A stretch of DNA of 42,247 nucleotides, taken from NCBI RefSeq assembly GCF_002265435.1, contig NZ_NOKQ01000189.1:1-42247 (forward strand), written 5' to 3'. Positions 14,819-22,669 of this stretch are shown one piece after another. The DNA comes from Tetzosporium hominis (GTDB lineage Bacteria > Bacillota > Bacilli > Bacillales_A > Planococcaceae). The translations under genes and the position numbers were made by a program. Within the stretch, counting starts at the first letter, position 1, and each line of letters opens with the position of its first letter. The notes below the pieces were generated by a model. It did not search any database. It saw nothing but the letters and a program-made list of their open reading frames with translations, and had not been told where the DNA came from.

Positions 14819-15739
14819 ATGATACTTACTATTACACCCGTAATTGAAAAAGATAAACAGTGGATTCCCTCCTACTCCTTTCAAGAGGGAGTAACGGGAG
14901 TATTGATTGATATGAGACGTGCTTCTTCTGTAATGAAACAACTGGAGAAGTCTGCGTACGTCCATCAAGTGCGAGATGGTCATTACCCTCATCTCACTGT
15001 TCAAGAAACGTTTTCATACTATACAAAGCTTGCAGAAACAGATTGGTCTATTTCGGAATTATTAAAGACATTTGATCTTTCAGCTGAAGCACGTACAAAA
15101 GTGAAAAAATTGACGGAGACGAAGCGGAACACCCTGAATCTCATCAAACCATTCTGCGCCACATCCGAATGGATCGTCATCGAAGAACCCTTTCACCGGA
15201 TTGAACAAGAAGATCGGTTTGTAATTGAGCAAATTATAAAAGGGGTCGTAAGACAAGGAAAATCTATTTTGTTGCTGAGCACTAGTGTGGAAGATTTGCT
15301 ACCTGTAGCGGATATGATTTATAGAATGGACGAACGAGGAATCCATAAAATGGAATTCAGAGATGAGGCAGTGACCCAACAGGAAGAACCTGCTCAACTC
15401 AAAGTCAATAAGATTCAAGTAAAGCATCAAGAAAAAACACTCCTCTTTAATCCTCCTGAAGTGGATTATATTGAAAGTATCGAAGGAGCGGTTTACATAA
15501 ATGTTGCGGGTATGGCTTATTCAAGTCCGATGACTCTGACAGAATTAGAGACTCGCTTACAGCCTTATGGATTCTACAGGTGTCATCGATCGTACATCGT
15601 GAACTTGCAAAAAGTTCGTGAACTGGTCAGTTGGACGAAAAATAGTTATAGCATCAAATTGGATGTCGAAAAAACCACAATGGTGCCTATATCTCGTGCC
15701 AAACTGACGCAGTTAAAAGAACTTCTTGGCATCTCATAA
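14819..15739 (+). CDS. LytTR transcription regulator fused to degenerate ABC ATPase domain
   Basis: 306 residues. Residues about 1-185 keep the order of an ABC ATPase without its catalytic parts. There is no Walker A and the Q-loop region reads YVHQVRDGHYPHLTVQETFSYY. The signature is replaced by LTETKRNTLNL, Walker B reads WIVIEEP, and the switch histidine is lost in LSTSVED. Residues about 195-306 are a LytTR DNA-binding domain (YIESIEGAVYINV, FYRCHRSYIVNLQKV, VPISRAKLTQLKELL). Such fusions lie beside ABC-2 exporters, as here (15884-17439), and probably autoregulate them. How the pseudo-ATPase senses a signal is unknown. Confidence 0.85.
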   Translation: MILTITPVIEKDKQWIPSYSFQEGVTGVLIDMRRASSVMKQLEKSAYVHQVRDGHYPHLTVQETFSYYTKLAETDWSISELLKTFDLSAEARTKVKKLTETKRNTLNLIKPFCATSEWIVIEEPFHRIEQEDRFVIEQIIKGVVRQGKSILLLSTSVEDLLPVADMIYRMDERGIHKMEFRDEAVTQQEEPAQLKVNKIQVKHQEKTLLFNPPEVDYIESIEGAVYINVAGMAYSSPMTLTELETRLQPYGFYRCHRSYIVNLQKVRELVSWTKNSYSIKLDVEKTTMVPISRAKLTQLKELLGIS

Positions 15740-15804
15740 TATTTCCTGGGAAATAATCGACTCCATTCGTGTCGAAAATTCCACCACTCGGCGAAATTCG
15801 TGGA
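15740..15804. promoter_or_regulatory. Cluster of three inverted repeats, possible LytTR operator region
   Basis: Directly after the LytTR stop come TATTTCC-TG-GGAAATA (15740-15755), TCGAC and GTCGA with a 9-base gap (15757-15775), and TCCAC and GTGGA with a 15-base gap (15780-15804). They lie between regulator and exporter, where an internal promoter or regulator site would be expected. Their roles are inference. Confidence 0.35.
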
Positions 15805-15827
15805 CTGTTCATCTGAAAACAACTGCA

Positions 15828-15877
15828 AGCCTCTCCTAGTTTTCATACACTGAGTGTAGAAAAACTAAAGGGAGGCT
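15828..15877 (+). promoter_or_regulatory. Hairpin sequestering the exporter ribosome site
   Basis: AGCCTC (15828-15833) pairs with GAGGCT (15872-15877), CC with GG (15870-15871) and TAGTTTT (15837-15843) with AAAACTA (15861-15867); TAC/GTA continues inside. The AAAGGGAGG ribosome site of the ABC ATPase gene lies in the right arm. No T-tract follows, so this is not a terminator. It should lower translation unless opened. Confidence 0.65.
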
Positions 15878-15883
15878 GTTCTG

Positions 15884-16735
15884 ATGGGTACTACCATTAA
15901 AATGGAAAAAGTGAGAAAGAGTTTTAATCGATTTGAAGCAATCCGAAACGTAGACTTAGACATTCAATCAGGAGAGATTTTGGGGCTACTCGGTCCAAGT
16001 GGTGCTGGGAAATCGACAATCATCAAAATCTTGACTGGTCAGCTTGAACCCACATCAGGAAACGTCATGATATTTGGAGAGCCGAGCGATCAGGTAAAGA
16101 AAAGTCACAACCGTAAGCGCTTTGGTGTGTTGACGGACAACAGCGGTCTGTATAAGCGCCTTACTATAGAGGAAAATCTCAAAATGTATTGTGAGCTCTA
16201 TGATTTACCCGTCTCAGCGATGGATGAGGCCTTACAGTTTGTGAATCTAGCTTCTAGTAAAAAGAAGAAGGTGTCTGAACTGTCTCGAGGGATGATGCAG
16301 CGTGTCACATTGGCTCGGGCCATCCTGCACAAACCAGAATTGCTTTTTTTAGATGAACCTACTTCGGCGCTAGATCCGGTGAATACACATCATATTCATG
16401 AGGGATTGCGTAAATTGAATGAACAAGGAACCACCATACTACTAACCACTCATGATATGTATGAAGCAGAGGCATTATGTGACCGTGTCGCATTTTTACA
16501 TGAAGGGGAAATAAAAGAGAGTGGATCTCCAAAAGAATTGAAGGACGCTTATCGAGATAACGTCATTGAAATTGAACTGACATGTGGGGAAACCCATGTA
16601 CTGCCGGTAAATGAACTATCGACTATAGACAAGTTAAAAGGATGGGCACTAGCACAGCGTATTCGGCGTATTCATTCTAATGAACCAACGCTAGGCGACT
16701 TATTTATGCGAGTAACTGGAGGGCACTTATCATGA
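15884..16735 (+). CDS. ABC transporter ATP-binding subunit
   Basis: 283 residues, single ABC domain of the ABC-2 exporter (CcmA/DrrA) type. Walker A GPSGAGKST (37-45), signature LSRGM (133-137), Walker B LLFLDEP (153-159), switch H190 and a C-terminal extension of about 60 residues. All catalytic positions are kept, so it should hydrolyse ATP to drive the permease encoded next, which it overlaps by 4 bases (ATGA). Cargo is unknown; relatives export antibiotics, peptides or lipids. Its ribosome site lies in the hairpin at 15828-15877. Confidence 0.92.
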   Translation: MGTTIKMEKVRKSFNRFEAIRNVDLDIQSGEILGLLGPSGAGKSTIIKILTGQLEPTSGNVMIFGEPSDQVKKSHNRKRFGVLTDNSGLYKRLTIEENLKMYCELYDLPVSAMDEALQFVNLASSKKKKVSELSRGMMQRVTLARAILHKPELLFLDEPTSALDPVNTHHIHEGLRKLNEQGTTILLTTHDMYEAEALCDRVAFLHEGEIKESGSPKELKDAYRDNVIEIELTCGETHVLPVNELSTIDKLKGWALAQRIRRIHSNEPTLGDLFMRVTGGHLS

Positions 16736-17439
16736 ATGTATCCATGAAACGTATTCAAGCAATTTTTGTGAAAGACTATAAAGAGTTCTACCGGAACTAC
16801 GCGATTTCTACGATGGTGCTCATGCCTCTTGCACTTGCATTTATCTACAGTATGACGGGCGACATGGATTTGCAAAGTCTATTCATGCCGATTAACCTGA
16901 CATTTGCCATGATCACGGCTTTCATTCAGAGCTGTTTGATTGCAGAAGAGAAAGAACACAACACACTACGGAGCCTCCTTTTGTCTCCCGCTTCTATTGC
17001 GGATGTCTTGATTGGAAAAAGTGCTCTCGTATTTGTGATTACGGTCATCGTTTTAGGACTGTGCATGTGGATACTTGAATTTACGCCTTCTAATCTGTTA
17101 GCAATGAGTAGTGCACTTGTCCTTTCTACAGTATTCTATCTGGCTATGGGTTTGATTGTAGGTCTCTATACAAAAACAGTGATGGAAGCGTCTGTAGGAA
17201 TTCTTCCTGTCATGATTGTGTTCTCGTTTGGTCCCCTTGTATTGTTGTTTGCAGACCGTTACCCTATCCTTGAAATCTTTGAGTGGCTACCTAGCGCACA
17301 ACTGATTTTATTAGAGCAGTACAGTTCAACTGGTGCTACATCAGATATCCTCACGTCGTTAGTAGTCCTTACTATATGGGCAGTAGTAGCGGTTATGTTA
17401 TCAACATTTCTATTCAAGAAGCGAATGAGTGATGAATAA
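16732..17439 (+). CDS. ABC-2 type permease
   Basis: 235 residues with about six membrane segments in ABC-2 order: a cytosolic amphipathic start (MKRIQAIFVKDYKEFYRNY), a first pair of segments around residues 27-65, the motif EEKEHNTLRSLLLSPASIADVLIGK in the first cytosolic loop, and four more segments to the end. That loop is the usual coupling helix contacting the ATPase. It overlaps the ATPase gene by 4 bases, so the two are coupled and form the exporter. Substrate unknown. Confidence 0.9.
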   Translation: MNVSMKRIQAIFVKDYKEFYRNYAISTMVLMPLALAFIYSMTGDMDLQSLFMPINLTFAMITAFIQSCLIAEEKEHNTLRSLLLSPASIADVLIGKSALVFVITVIVLGLCMWILEFTPSNLLAMSSALVLSTVFYLAMGLIVGLYTKTVMEASVGILPVMIVFSFGPLVLLFADRYPILEIFEWLPSAQLILLEQYSSTGATSDILTSLVVLTIWAVVAVMLSTFLFKKRMSDE

Positions 17440-17443
17440 AAAT

Positions 17444-17476
17444 AACACGGATTCTCATGACGAGAATCCGTGTTTT
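17444..17476. terminator. Bidirectional terminator after the exporter
   Basis: AACACGGATTCTC (17444-17456) pairs perfectly with GAGAATCCGTGTT (17462-17474) around ATGAC, followed by T on the plus strand. It also serves the convergent methyltransferase gene. Confidence 0.9.
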
Positions 17477-17480
17477 TGTG

Positions 17481-18110
17481 CTATCTTAATTTAATTTTGT
17501 ACCAGCCTCCGCAATGAGAAGCCTGAGTATATTCCATAATAAACTCATTAGAGAGAGCACGCTCTATCTCTTCATACACAAAATAATATTCGTCGTCATC
17601 CCAATGATGAAGATTCTTCTTACGGCATTCTTCTAAAGAGTGTCGAGTGGCAAACGAAGTATCTCCAATATATAGAACACCATCAGGTTTCAAATAATTT
17701 GCCACCTGTTTGAGTAGTTGGAACTTGGCGAGGTCTGTTAAGTGATGCAATGTATACGTACTTACAATCGCGTCAAAAGGAGCTCTTGGGATAGATAAGG
17801 GAACTCCTTGGTGAATATCCCACTGTAGAAACTGTCCATTTGGAATACGTTTTTTTGCATGCACCAACATACTTTCTGAGAAATCGATACCTGTAATGGC
17901 GTGACCATGCTCAGCAAGTTTCGCTGTGAGAACCCCAGTACCGATTCCAATGTCTAAGACAGAACTTCCTGGACTCATTCGAATCTCTTGATAGATGGCA
18001 TTTAAAATGGCTTTATACCCTGCGAACGGATACTCATTTCGTTCTTCACTAAGCTGCACAGACTGGTCGTAGCCATCTGCCCATAAATTAAATCCTTGTT
18101 TTGATAACAT
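17481..18110 (-). CDS. Class I SAM-dependent methyltransferase
   Basis: 209 residues. Motif I VLDIGIGTG (51-59) binds S-adenosylmethionine; ITGIDFSESML (72-82) is motif II with the ribose-binding aspartate. APFDAIVSTYTLHHL and LKPDGVLYIGD are motifs III/IV. The Rossmann core resembles small-molecule methyltransferases of the YrrT/UbiE type; the acceptor is unknown. The C-terminus (ASHCGGWYKIKLR) may form the substrate lid. The ATG at 18110 follows GGAGG by 5 bases. A tiny ORF and a hairpin lie just upstream (18137-18209). Confidence 0.85.
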   Translation of the reverse strand: MLSKQGFNLWADGYDQSVQLSEERNEYPFAGYKAILNAIYQEIRMSPGSSVLDIGIGTGVLTAKLAEHGHAITGIDFSESMLVHAKKRIPNGQFLQWDIHQGVPLSIPRAPFDAIVSTYTLHHLTDLAKFQLLKQVANYLKPDGVLYIGDTSFATRHSLEECRKKNLHHWDDDEYYFVYEEIERALSNEFIMEYTQASHCGGWYKIKLR

Positions 18111-18136
18111 AAGTTCCTCCAAGTAATCATGATTGA

Positions 18137-18175
18137 TGCTTGGTCATGAGTGGAGGAGGAAAAGTGATCCAAGCA
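18137..18175 (-). promoter_or_regulatory. Hairpin between leader ORF and methyltransferase gene
   Basis: TGCTTGG (18137-18143) pairs with CCAAGCA (18169-18175) and TCA with TGA beyond a one-base bulge. It lies between the stop of the 10-codon leader ORF and the methyltransferase ribosome site. A ribosome on the leader would cover its 5' arm. Confidence 0.5.
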
Positions 18176-18176
18176 C

Positions 18177-18209
18177 TTACTTTTCCTGCACCTCTTTATT
18201 AAATTTCAT
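18177..18209 (-). CDS. Possible 10-residue leader peptide
   Basis: AAAGGAG sits 9 bases before an ATG that encodes MKFNKEVQEK and stops at 18177-18179. The strong ribosome site, the very short frame, and a hairpin starting 1 base beyond the stop recall leader peptides that control translation of a downstream gene. It could also be chance; no regulatory data are visible. Confidence 0.4.
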   Translation of the reverse strand: MKFNKEVQEK

Positions 18210-18270
18210 TTTCAACAACTCCTTTCAGTGATTTTGAAACAGCTTCATAGTAGTAATGTAAATAACTACT

Positions 18271-18453
18271 CTAAAAAACAAATCCAATAAATTGAATAGC
18301 AATAAAGGAAATAAAGAATGTCAGGACGCCAAGAATCACCCAACTATACGGGGTCTTCTGGGAGCGTAAAATTTGAACGGCAAACCAAACCATAAAAACA
18401 AATAGACCACCTAATACTACTAGTGACAATAGAAACAAAACGATAAAAGACAT
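18271..18453 (-). CDS. Two-segment membrane microprotein (60 aa)
   Basis: 60 residues, almost wholly hydrophobic: two segments (about 3-28 and 37-59) joined by RSQKTPYSW. Its ATG overlaps the stop of the upstream small gene (TAATG, 1-base overlap), so the two are translationally coupled. No family recognised. Confidence 0.6.
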   Translation of the reverse strand: MSFIVLFLLSLVVLGGLFVFMVWFAVQILRSQKTPYSWVILGVLTFFISFIAIQFIGFVF

Positions 18454-18626
18454 TACGGGTAAGGCACCTCTGGGCTTGTGCTATTCAATGCATTTTGTTC
18501 AGCAGCAGGGGTTTGCACGTGGTTAGGGTTGGTATCATGGGCCTGTCTTGATTTGAAGCTTCCTCTACGAAGATCGACTAGTACTCCAATAGACACTAAA
18601 GCAACAATAAATCCTAAAATGTACAT
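18453..18626 (-). CDS. Single-segment membrane microprotein (57 aa)
   Basis: 57 residues: an N-terminal membrane segment (about 2-19, MYILGFIVALVSIGVLVDL) and a polar, disordered-looking tail rich in Asn, Pro and Gln. The start at 18626 follows GGAGGGAGTGG; longer in-frame versions lack a ribosome site. It is coupled to the next small membrane gene by TAATG. Confidence 0.6.
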   Translation of the reverse strand: MYILGFIVALVSIGVLVDLRRGSFKSRQAHDTNPNHVQTPAAEQNALNSTSPEVPYP

Positions 18627-18785
18627 GGCTTCCACTCCCTCCATTTTCATTAAGTATACCAGTTTTCTACAATTTAAAAGGATATTGGGAACGTTTTCTA
18701 GAAGTACTACGTAAAGAATAGAAATTGAAATCATTTGTTATCGGCAGTTTAGTCTTTATGGAATTTAAATTGGGGAGAGATCACT

Positions 18786-18860
18786 ATGATATTTTTATTA
18801 ATTGCTGTTGTACTCTTTATTATTATTGCGGTCATGGTCGATTTCACTCAAAAGAAATGA
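18786..18860 (+). CDS. Membrane microprotein (24 aa)
   Basis: GGGGAGAG precedes ATG at 18786. Only 24 residues: one hydrophobic helix (MIFLLIAVVLFIIIAVMV) and a short polar end DFTQKK. The next gene starts 9 bases later, so both probably share a transcript. Its size and form match regulatory membrane microproteins, but its role is unknown. Confidence 0.5.
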   Translation: MIFLLIAVVLFIIIAVMVDFTQKK

Positions 18861-18869
18861 GGGATGAGG

Positions 18870-19325
18870 ATGCACAAGAAAATTGGGAGTCTCTCTATTA
18901 TTCTTCTTTTATTATTAGCTCCTACGGCAAAAGCTTTAAGCTGGGCATATGAATTCGTGATTTATGATCAGAAATTATATGTCGTACAAGTAGATTCTTC
19001 TATGGCTGAAACTACGATTGGCGATCGGATTGGTGAGGTCAAAGTGGAAGCAGATGAATATACGGGAGACTATTACGGAGATGCTTCGAATATCTATCCA
19101 AAAGGGACTCCATATTATGAAATTAAAGATTCTCCAATTTCAGAGGCGATTGCTGTAAAAGTGAATGAAAGCTATAAATTGGCTACGTACGAGACAGACG
19201 TTCCTTTAAAAGTGCAAGATGTATTGAGGAGTCCATGGTTGTGGGTCGGAGCGGTTTTAATCATTCTACTATTTATAAGTTTTATTGTAAGAGGGATTCG
19301 GTTGAATGAACAGCAGGCGAAATAA
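18870..19325 (+). CDS. Membrane-anchored extracellular protein, unknown
   Basis: 151 residues: an N-terminal signal peptide or anchor (about 5-24, cleavage possible after AKA), an extracellular domain rich in Asp, Glu and Tyr (about 25-115, with DEYTGDYYGDASN), and a C-terminal membrane segment (about 122-142) with a basic tail. The ATG at 18870 is favoured because GAGGG lies 6 bases upstream. No family recognised; the acidic Tyr-rich loop could bind cations. Confidence 0.65.
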   Translation: MHKKIGSLSIILLLLLAPTAKALSWAYEFVIYDQKLYVVQVDSSMAETTIGDRIGEVKVEADEYTGDYYGDASNIYPKGTPYYEIKDSPISEAIAVKVNESYKLATYETDVPLKVQDVLRSPWLWVGAVLIILLFISFIVRGIRLNEQQAK

Positions 19326-19358
19326 ATGATTTACAAGTAGAGGGAATGAGGTGCTTGT

Positions 19359-19571
19359 TTGCTTACAAGTTTGAAGAGAAATAAATTTATGGTTTTCATA
19401 TCCGGATTCTTAGTTGCAGTTGGCATTTTACTCGTTAAAAATTCGGATGTATCAATAACAGAAGCAATCATCAGAGTTGGTTTAACCTTTGCTTTCGCTG
19501 CATTTTTTAAATGGGGATGGGACTCAAAGACTTATGGGAAGAAAAAAGAGGAGGAGAAACTAGTTGAATAA
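19359..19571 (+). CDS. Small membrane protein (70 aa)
   Basis: TTG start at 19359 with GAGG upstream; 70 residues with two hydrophobic segments (about 9-27 and 34-50) and a strongly charged tail (KKKEEEKLVE). It overlaps the next gene by 8 bases, which implies coupled translation. No family recognised. Confidence 0.55.
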   Translation: MLTSLKRNKFMVFISGFLVAVGILLVKNSDVSITEAIIRVGLTFAFAAFFKWGWDSKTYGKKKEEEKLVE

Positions 19572-19767
19572 AAAATGGTATTTCATTTTAGGCTTGCTTA
19601 CTGGACTCATCATAATGCCTTTGTCTACGCTACTGGGAGTTCCGAGATTCAGTGATCTATTAGAAACGGTATTTGGGGAGCAAAAACTATTTGCATTTAT
19701 TTTTATAGTAACTTTTGTAACGATAATAGGCTTATTTTTGTATGGTAGACGTGAAAAGACTGAATGA
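19564..19767 (+). CDS. Small membrane protein (67 aa)
   Basis: TTG start inside the end of the previous gene, preceded by GGAGGAG. 67 residues with two hydrophobic segments (about 5-25 and 43-60), the first with an LTGLIIMPLS turn, and a basic end GRREKTE. It is coupled to the preceding gene by overlap and followed by a terminator. Function unknown. Confidence 0.6.
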   Translation: MNKKWYFILGLLTGLIIMPLSTLLGVPRFSDLLETVFGEQKLFAFIFIVTFVTIIGLFLYGRREKTE

Positions 19768-19774
19768 ATATAAG

Positions 19775-19820
19775 AACTCCAAGAACATTCCTGAAATGAG
19801 AGAGTTCTTGGAGTTTTTGA
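19775..19820. terminator. Terminator after the small membrane genes
   Basis: AACTCCAAGAAC (19775-19786) pairs perfectly with GTTCTTGGAGTT (19804-19815), followed by TTT on the plus strand. Confidence 0.85.
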
Positions 19821-19855
19821 TTAAAAGTTTTTCGAGTATGGATATTTCCTAATAT

Positions 19856-20053
19856 CTACGATGCTTTTTTGATTAAATCAATTAAATAATACAAAAGTGC
19901 AATTATGAATGATAAAAGTAAAATAATGATGCTGCTAAAAGTTAGTATCCAAGTCTCTACGTAATCACCGCCATCAAATATTCCTAAAAATATATACATT
20001 AAAAATAGGCTAGTGATCAAGACTAGAAAAAATCTGATTATGTACTTTGACAT
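19856..20053 (-). CDS. Two-segment membrane microprotein (65 aa)
   Basis: 65 residues with two long hydrophobic segments (about 5-25 and 36-59) and a basic end DLIKKAS. Its ATG overlaps the stop of the GNAT gene upstream (TAATG), so it is translated as a coupled partner. AAAGGAG precedes the start. Function unknown; base composition is more AT-rich than its neighbours. Confidence 0.6.
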   Translation of the reverse strand: MSKYIIRFFLVLITSLFLMYIFLGIFDGGDYVETWILTFSSIIILLLSFIIALLYYLIDLIKKAS

Positions 20054-20586
20054 TAATAGACTCCTTTAAATTTGATGTTGTCCACACTTTTCAGATCCCA
20101 CTTATAAATACTTTCCAACAGGAGCTTGCCAGCAATCTTTATTTCGATATCCTCGACATGTTTCGCTCCAAAGGCTTCATAAAACGTTTTAGTCGAATTG
20201 TCTTTTAGTACTTCTACATAAACAGAATCATAATTTTGTTCATTGTAGTAGCGGAAGAGTTCTTGCATCAACAACTTTCCGATTCCCTGTCCCTGATATT
20301 CTTGCAGAAGATATAAAGAAGTTAAATCAGTGGAGTTGTTCTCTAGATTTGTTGGTCTTTTTCCACTAGTCGCAAATCCTATAACTCTCGAATCTTCATT
20401 TACAGCGACTAGTACATAGTCCTCGGGCTTCCTCAGATTCTTTTCCCATAGCTCTGCACGCTGTTGATAGGACAGCTTATCCAGAAACGGAGTAGGTATT
20501 ATTCCCTCGTATGTAGTACGCCAAGTATCCACATGAACTTTTGCAATGGCTTCTGCATCTTGAACGCTCGCTTTTCTTATGTGCAA
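20053..20586 (-). CDS. GNAT family N-acetyltransferase
   Basis: 177 residues, one GNAT domain. The N-terminus MHIRKASVQDAEAIAKVHVDTWRTTY is typical of the family, and strand 4 with the acetyl-CoA loop reads LYLLQEYQGQGIGKLL (loop 98-104). Motif B follows (NSTKTFYEAFGAK), giving the usual Tyr acid. It transfers acetyl to an unknown small molecule or protein. AAGGAGGGG precedes the ATG. It is coupled to the membrane microprotein after it. Confidence 0.85.
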   Translation of the reverse strand: MHIRKASVQDAEAIAKVHVDTWRTTYEGIIPTPFLDKLSYQQRAELWEKNLRKPEDYVLVAVNEDSRVIGFATSGKRPTNLENNSTDLTSLYLLQEYQGQGIGKLLMQELFRYYNEQNYDSVYVEVLKDNSTKTFYEAFGAKHVEDIEIKIAGKLLLESIYKWDLKSVDNIKFKGVY

Positions 20587-20752
20587 TGTAACCCCTCCTT
20601 AATCAGTCGGTATAGATAGTTTCCTAATCGTACCAAAAGGAATCAGGTTCCTCTAGTCTTTTTTGGGAATATATTGTAACCGTTTTGATTGGAAGGTATG
20701 ATGAAGGAAGTAGATACAATGAATATTCTTACAATTTAAAGGAGGAGTAAAT

Positions 20753-21499
20753 ATGACAAACTATGAAGTGTTGCAAGGGGCAGAAGCCTATTCATATGAA
20801 GGCGGAAAAAGAGGGGTGCTGATTTCTCACGGATTTACTGGCACGACGCAGAGTATGCGTCCACTCGCCGAAGCTTTTGCTGAAGCAGGTTACACAGTTT
20901 CGATGCCACGTCTAAAAGGACATGGGACAGATCCAGAAGACATGGAAATCTCTACATATCAAGATTGGATTGAGACGATTGAAGAAGCTTATGCTTGGCT
21001 TGTAGAACGTTGCGACTCGATTTACATGACAGGATTGTCTATGGGTGGAACATTAACTCTGTATATGGCGCAACATCATCCTGACTTGAAAGCAATTTCT
21101 GTTATCAATGCTGCCATTGAAGTGCCTGCGATGGAAGGTGTGGCTCAACTTCCTAAAGAGGTTCGCTTTTTAGATGCGATTGGCTCAGACATTAAAAAGC
21201 CTGGAGTAGTAGAACTCGCGTATCCGAAAACACCAGTGGCTGCTGTTAAGCAGTTGTTAACATTTATGAGCGAAGTGAAGGCAGGATTGTCTAGTATCCA
21301 TTGTCCGACATTGGTTTTGGTTTCACCAGAAGATCATGTCGTACCGCCTAGCAATAGCCAAATGATTTTAGACACCATTACGTCGAAAGACAAACATTTA
21401 ATTGAACTCCCTGAAAGCTATCATGTAGCAACTCTCGACAATGACCAACAGACAATCATCGATGAGACATTGAAGTTTTTCGGAAAATACGGGGAGTGA
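20753..21499 (+). CDS. Carboxylesterase, Est30-type alpha/beta hydrolase
   Basis: 248 residues, cytosolic, no signal peptide. Oxyanion segment HGFTG (26-30), nucleophile elbow GLSMGG with S96, acid D194 in SPEDHVVPP and H224 in SYHVAT complete the triad. It matches in layout the thermostable carboxylesterase of Geobacillus (Est30) and similar monoacylglycerol lipases, hydrolysing short-to-medium acyl esters. AAAGGAGGAG precedes the ATG. It is followed 9 bases later by a small membrane gene and a Nudix gene on the same strand. Confidence 0.88.
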   Translation: MTNYEVLQGAEAYSYEGGKRGVLISHGFTGTTQSMRPLAEAFAEAGYTVSMPRLKGHGTDPEDMEISTYQDWIETIEEAYAWLVERCDSIYMTGLSMGGTLTLYMAQHHPDLKAISVINAAIEVPAMEGVAQLPKEVRFLDAIGSDIKKPGVVELAYPKTPVAAVKQLLTFMSEVKAGLSSIHCPTLVLVSPEDHVVPPSNSQMILDTITSKDKHLIELPESYHVATLDNDQQTIIDETLKFFGKYGE

Positions 21500-21508
21500 G
21501 AGCTTAGT

Positions 21509-21715
21509 ATGAAACTATCCGGAATACTAGCTATCTGTGGCTTTTTGATTTGCGGAGCAGCAGTCCTCTATTTTGTGATGAGCTTCTTCTCAAATGATGA
21601 TGGCAAGGGTACTGCTATGATATTGAGTTTTTTAGTTTTTGTTAATGGCTTGATTGCTGTAGGAGTTGCGGAGCTTTTAAATACTAAAATAGTTAGAGAG
21701 AAAACTCTATCATGA
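21509..21715 (+). CDS. Two-segment small membrane protein, paralogue A
   Basis: 68 residues with two segments (about 5-27 and 36-57) and a polar loop SNDDGKGT. The second segment reads FVNGLIAVGVAELL. The protein at 23270-23470 has the matching GLLNGLMAIGVARVL in the same place, so the two are paralogues. It overlaps the Nudix gene by 4 bases (ATGA). Function unknown. Confidence 0.6.
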   Translation: MKLSGILAICGFLICGAAVLYFVMSFFSNDDGKGTAMILSFLVFVNGLIAVGVAELLNTKIVREKTLS

Positions 21716-22158
21716 GAAATTCTGCAAAAGCCATCATCAAACGGGATGACCATATCCTAGTAATCAAAAAAGAGGATGCACAAGGGGCTTATTACATTTT
21801 TCCTGGCGGTGGGCAAGAGAAGTTTGAGACTCTTGAAGAAGCCGTTCGAAGAGAATGTCTAGAAGAACTTGATGCAGCTGTCGATGTGCACGAGTTAATC
21901 TGTATTCGCGAGTACATAGGGCAACATCATGAATTTGCAGAATTTGATCGTGACATCCATCAGATTGAATTTTATTTTCTTTGTACAATTAGTGAAGAAC
22001 ATGTGAATGGAGAGCCAAGCCAGCCGGATACGGATCAAATAGGAACGGAATGGCTTCCGATCCAACATATCGCCGATTATAGACTATATCCTAAAGCTTT
22101 GATTCAACCAATTCAGAATGTCACTCATCATCCAGTCTATCTGGGAGATGTGAATTAA
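21712..22158 (+). CDS. Nudix hydrolase
   Basis: 148 residues. The Nudix box reads GGGQEKFETLEEAVRRECLEEL: the G-x5-E-x7-RE-x2-EE core that binds magnesium is complete, but the last glycine of the consensus is Asp. Nudix enzymes cleave nucleoside-diphosphate-linked compounds; the substrate here is unknown. The start overlaps the upstream small gene (ATGA), so it is translationally coupled. A DinB-like gene starts 12 bases after the stop. Confidence 0.88.
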   Translation: MRNSAKAIIKRDDHILVIKKEDAQGAYYIFPGGGQEKFETLEEAVRRECLEELDAAVDVHELICIREYIGQHHEFAEFDRDIHQIEFYFLCTISEEHVNGEPSQPDTDQIGTEWLPIQHIADYRLYPKALIQPIQNVTHHPVYLGDVN

Positions 22159-22170
22159 GGAATGAACTCT

Positions 22171-22668
22171 ATGAACCCTAGATATGAATTGTTGCAACGT
22201 CTACGTAACTATACAGAAGAAGCCATTCATTTCAAACCTTCTGCAGAAGCTTGGTCGATCTGCCAAGTGACGGATCATTGTTTGGCCGTCGCCCATGAAT
22301 ATCTCGATGCTGCAGAAGCCTGCCAAGAAGCAACAGGAGATAGTGCGGACTCTAAAACTGCATTTGGTGCCGAGCTGTTTGAGCGTGGAGAATTTCCGAC
22401 AATCAAAATTACGCTGCCTCCGGATATGAATCAACCGCCTAACAATAGTTTGCTTCGTGCAGAACTTGAAGCAGAACTGGTTAACTTAACTGTGCGAATG
22501 GATGAAGTGGAAAAGAAGGTAGTATCCATTCCCGCAACAAATCGCGTAAAACATGATGGATTTGGATGGCTGAATGCTTCGGAATGGTATGCACTTGTGG
22601 ATATGCATTTCCGCCATCATGAGAGGCAGTTCTCTGAACTCGAACAGAGCTTGAAAGGTGGAAGTTAA
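22171..22668 (+). CDS. DinB-like superfamily protein
   Basis: 165 residues, predicted four-helix bundle. Histidines placed as in DinB/YfiT metal sites are visible: TDHC near the start of helix 2 and DMHFRHHERQF near the C-terminus. Relatives include bacillithiol transferases and thiol-dependent enzymes. The start at 22171 is favoured by AAGGAA 8 bases upstream; an earlier ATG is too close to that site. Substrate unknown. Confidence 0.75.
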   Translation: MNPRYELLQRLRNYTEEAIHFKPSAEAWSICQVTDHCLAVAHEYLDAAEACQEATGDSADSKTAFGAELFERGEFPTIKITLPPDMNQPPNNSLLRAELEAELVNLTVRMDEVEKKVVSIPATNRVKHDGFGWLNASEWYALVDMHFRHHERQFSELEQSLKGGS

Positions 22669-22669
22669 G

